This document shows, in pieces, positions 35,156-35,840 of a stretch of 35,840 bases of DNA. Below the pieces are notes generated by a model that ran no database searches, was not told the origin of the DNA, and was given only the letters and a program-made list of their open reading frames with translations. The position numbers and the translations under genes are program-made. Origin of the DNA: Verrucomicrobiales bacterium (lineage in GTDB: Bacteria; Verrucomicrobiota; Verrucomicrobiia; Verrucomicrobiales; SLCJ01); contig JAGXGH010000120.1 in NCBI GenBank assembly GCA_024636835.1, forward strand, positions 1 through 35,840, given 5' to 3'. Every line of letters starts with the position of its first letter. Position 1 is the first letter of the stretch.

Positions 35156-35507
35156 AACCTCAGAGCTTTCGATTCCAGATCTATTCGGACGCACGTTCGC
35201 ACTACCTAACCCTTCGTTTGAAATCGATTGTGGCGATGGATTTTCGGGGGTGCCTGCCTTTAAACTGCCTTTAGGCGGTTATCGTCCAGCGTAGCGGCTA
35301 CGCTCTGAGGATCTCGGCGGGCGGTTCTGAATCGCTCCGGCCATAGGTGCGGCTCTCGGTAGTCTCGGCGGGTTTTCCCCTTGGACGGAATCGGGCGCGT
35401 TTATTTTCATGGTGCGAGAAAATAGGACTTTACTCTAGGCGTGAAAGGGTGTTAATTTTTAGCACCTTGCAAGGCTGCAAGGTTTAACTACAAACCAACC
35501 TAGAAAA
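35156..35507 (+). other. gene-free region before the last gene
   Basis: A 352-bp stretch without a convincing gene. It holds a hairpin AGCGTAG-CGG-CTACGCT (35288-35304), a directly repeated TCTCGGCGGG (35312 and 35363) and CCTTGCAAGG-CTGCAAGG (35464-35481). It presumably carries the promoter of the gene starting at 35508; no -35/-10 pair is clear. Confidence 0.35.
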
Positions 35508-35840
35508 ATGAAAACTACTACTACTACTACTACTACAAGCGCGGGCACCTTCGTTTCGCGATTCATTGAAGCTCTGGCCGTCATTGACGGGGCGCGGGGT
35601 GACGTTAAGCGGGCGCGGGCGCTTGTGCTCTCTGAGGGCAAGCGGGCGGAGGCCGTGGGCGCGGATCTTCTCAAGCTGTGGCAAGCGCTGGCCATTGATC
35701 AACGCGCTATTCTGGCGGGTGCTTTTATCTCTCGTTGTCGGCAAGCTTTGGCGGCCATCAATGGGGCGCGGGGTGCGGTAAAGCGGGCACTGGCTGACGG
35801 TGTGCGGGCTGACGGGGCGCTGGCGGATCTCGTCCAGCTG
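35508..35840 (+). CDS. partial, internally repeated Ala/Arg-rich protein
   Basis: The frame is open from ATG 35508 to the window edge (111 codons, no stop), so this is the N-terminal part of a longer gene. It begins with eight Thr (seven ACT codons and one ACA), then two copies of a module: ALAVIDGARGDVKRARAL and, about 60 residues later, ALAAINGARGAVKRALAD. The module is Ala/Arg-rich and helical. The DNA is clearly more GC-rich (GGGGCGCGGGGT repeated) than the preceding element genes. Family and function are not recognised. A structural, repeat-containing protein or nucleic-acid binder are possibilities. Confidence 0.55.
   Translation, partial: MKTTTTTTTTSAGTFVSRFIEALAVIDGARGDVKRARALVLSEGKRAEAVGADLLKLWQALAIDQRAILAGAFISRCRQALAAINGARGAVKRALADGVRADGALADLVQL

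Larger units (their letters stand above)
19613..35840. mobile_element. tRNA-Val-integrated phage-like element (partial)
   Basis: The left end is the tRNA-Val 3' fragment at 19613-19662; the right end is not in the window. Contents are an integrase, two leftward operons, an XRE regulator, tail-like proteins, a primase-helicase, an iteron region and a small HTH-like gene. Gene packing is phage-like, with overlapping starts and stops, and the DNA appears somewhat more AT-rich than its host flank. No terminase, portal, capsid or conjugation gene is visible, so the type of element cannot be fixed. Confidence 0.8.

Noticed and set aside
35511..35540. ACT tandem run as a regulatory microsatellite
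   Set aside because: It lies inside an open frame and simply encodes a Thr tract; no evidence of phase variation is visible because a change of whole triplets keeps the frame.

Overview
The window is bacterial chromosome of moderate to high GC, followed by a large integrated element that runs off the right edge. No rRNA or other decisive marker is present. Most ATGs lack a clear Shine-Dalgarno sequence, and the gene content (monomeric isocitrate dehydrogenase, serine-rich tail-like proteins, an ArnT-like/GT2 pair) would fit a Verrucomicrobiota-like or other PVC-type host. That placement is inference and weak.

Chromosomal part, 1 to about 19600. (a) 39-983: a short array of integron-type gene cassettes with no integron integrase in view. 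Two small orphan genes (a DUF4177-like protein and an unknown 120-residue protein) alternate with three attC-like imperfect inverted repeats. (b) 1153-3491: a polytopic GT39/ArnT-like glycosyltransferase and a GT2 polyprenyl-phosphate-sugar synthase-like enzyme, probably a sugar-lipid pair. (c) 3740-5056: an NtrC-like response regulator that has lost the sigma-54 contact motif. (d) 5213-7405: monomeric NADP-isocitrate dehydrogenase, then about 1 kb with no convincing gene, holding diverged repeats. (e) 8456-12420: a small membrane protein, ilvD, and divergently serA (branched-chain and serine biosynthesis). (f) 12430-13926: a degenerate receiver-kinase-receiver protein. (g) 14388-16728: an RG-rich DEAD-box helicase and ruvC. 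(h) 16788-17870: REP-like hairpin repeats on both sides of a vapBC toxin-antitoxin pair. (i) 17996-19436: a PAP2 phosphatase fused to a beta-rich domain, then a very short lipoprotein that looks truncated.

Integrated element, about 19613 to beyond 35840. Its left boundary is the 3' half of a tRNA-Val(CAC) on the minus strand, followed directly by a tyrosine integrase. Next come a leftward operon of seven small genes, one with a phage replisome-organiser-like winged helix, and a divergent XRE-type regulator with a well-formed promoter. A second leftward operon of four overlapping genes encodes tail-like proteins with poly-serine linkers and a GT25-like glycosyltransferase. Divergent from that is a 1228-residue zinc-finger/Toprim/P-loop primase-helicase. 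Downstream of it lies a non-coding region with nine perfect copies of an 8-bp iteron, an AT-rich stretch and a strong terminator, then a small HTH-like protein whose start codon abuts two iterons. The last gene, partial, encodes an internally repeated protein.

The element looks like a prophage or phage-derived integrative replicon with its own primase and iteron origin. No terminase, portal or capsid gene is visible in the 16 kb seen, so whether it is a full prophage, a satellite or another kind of element is undecided.
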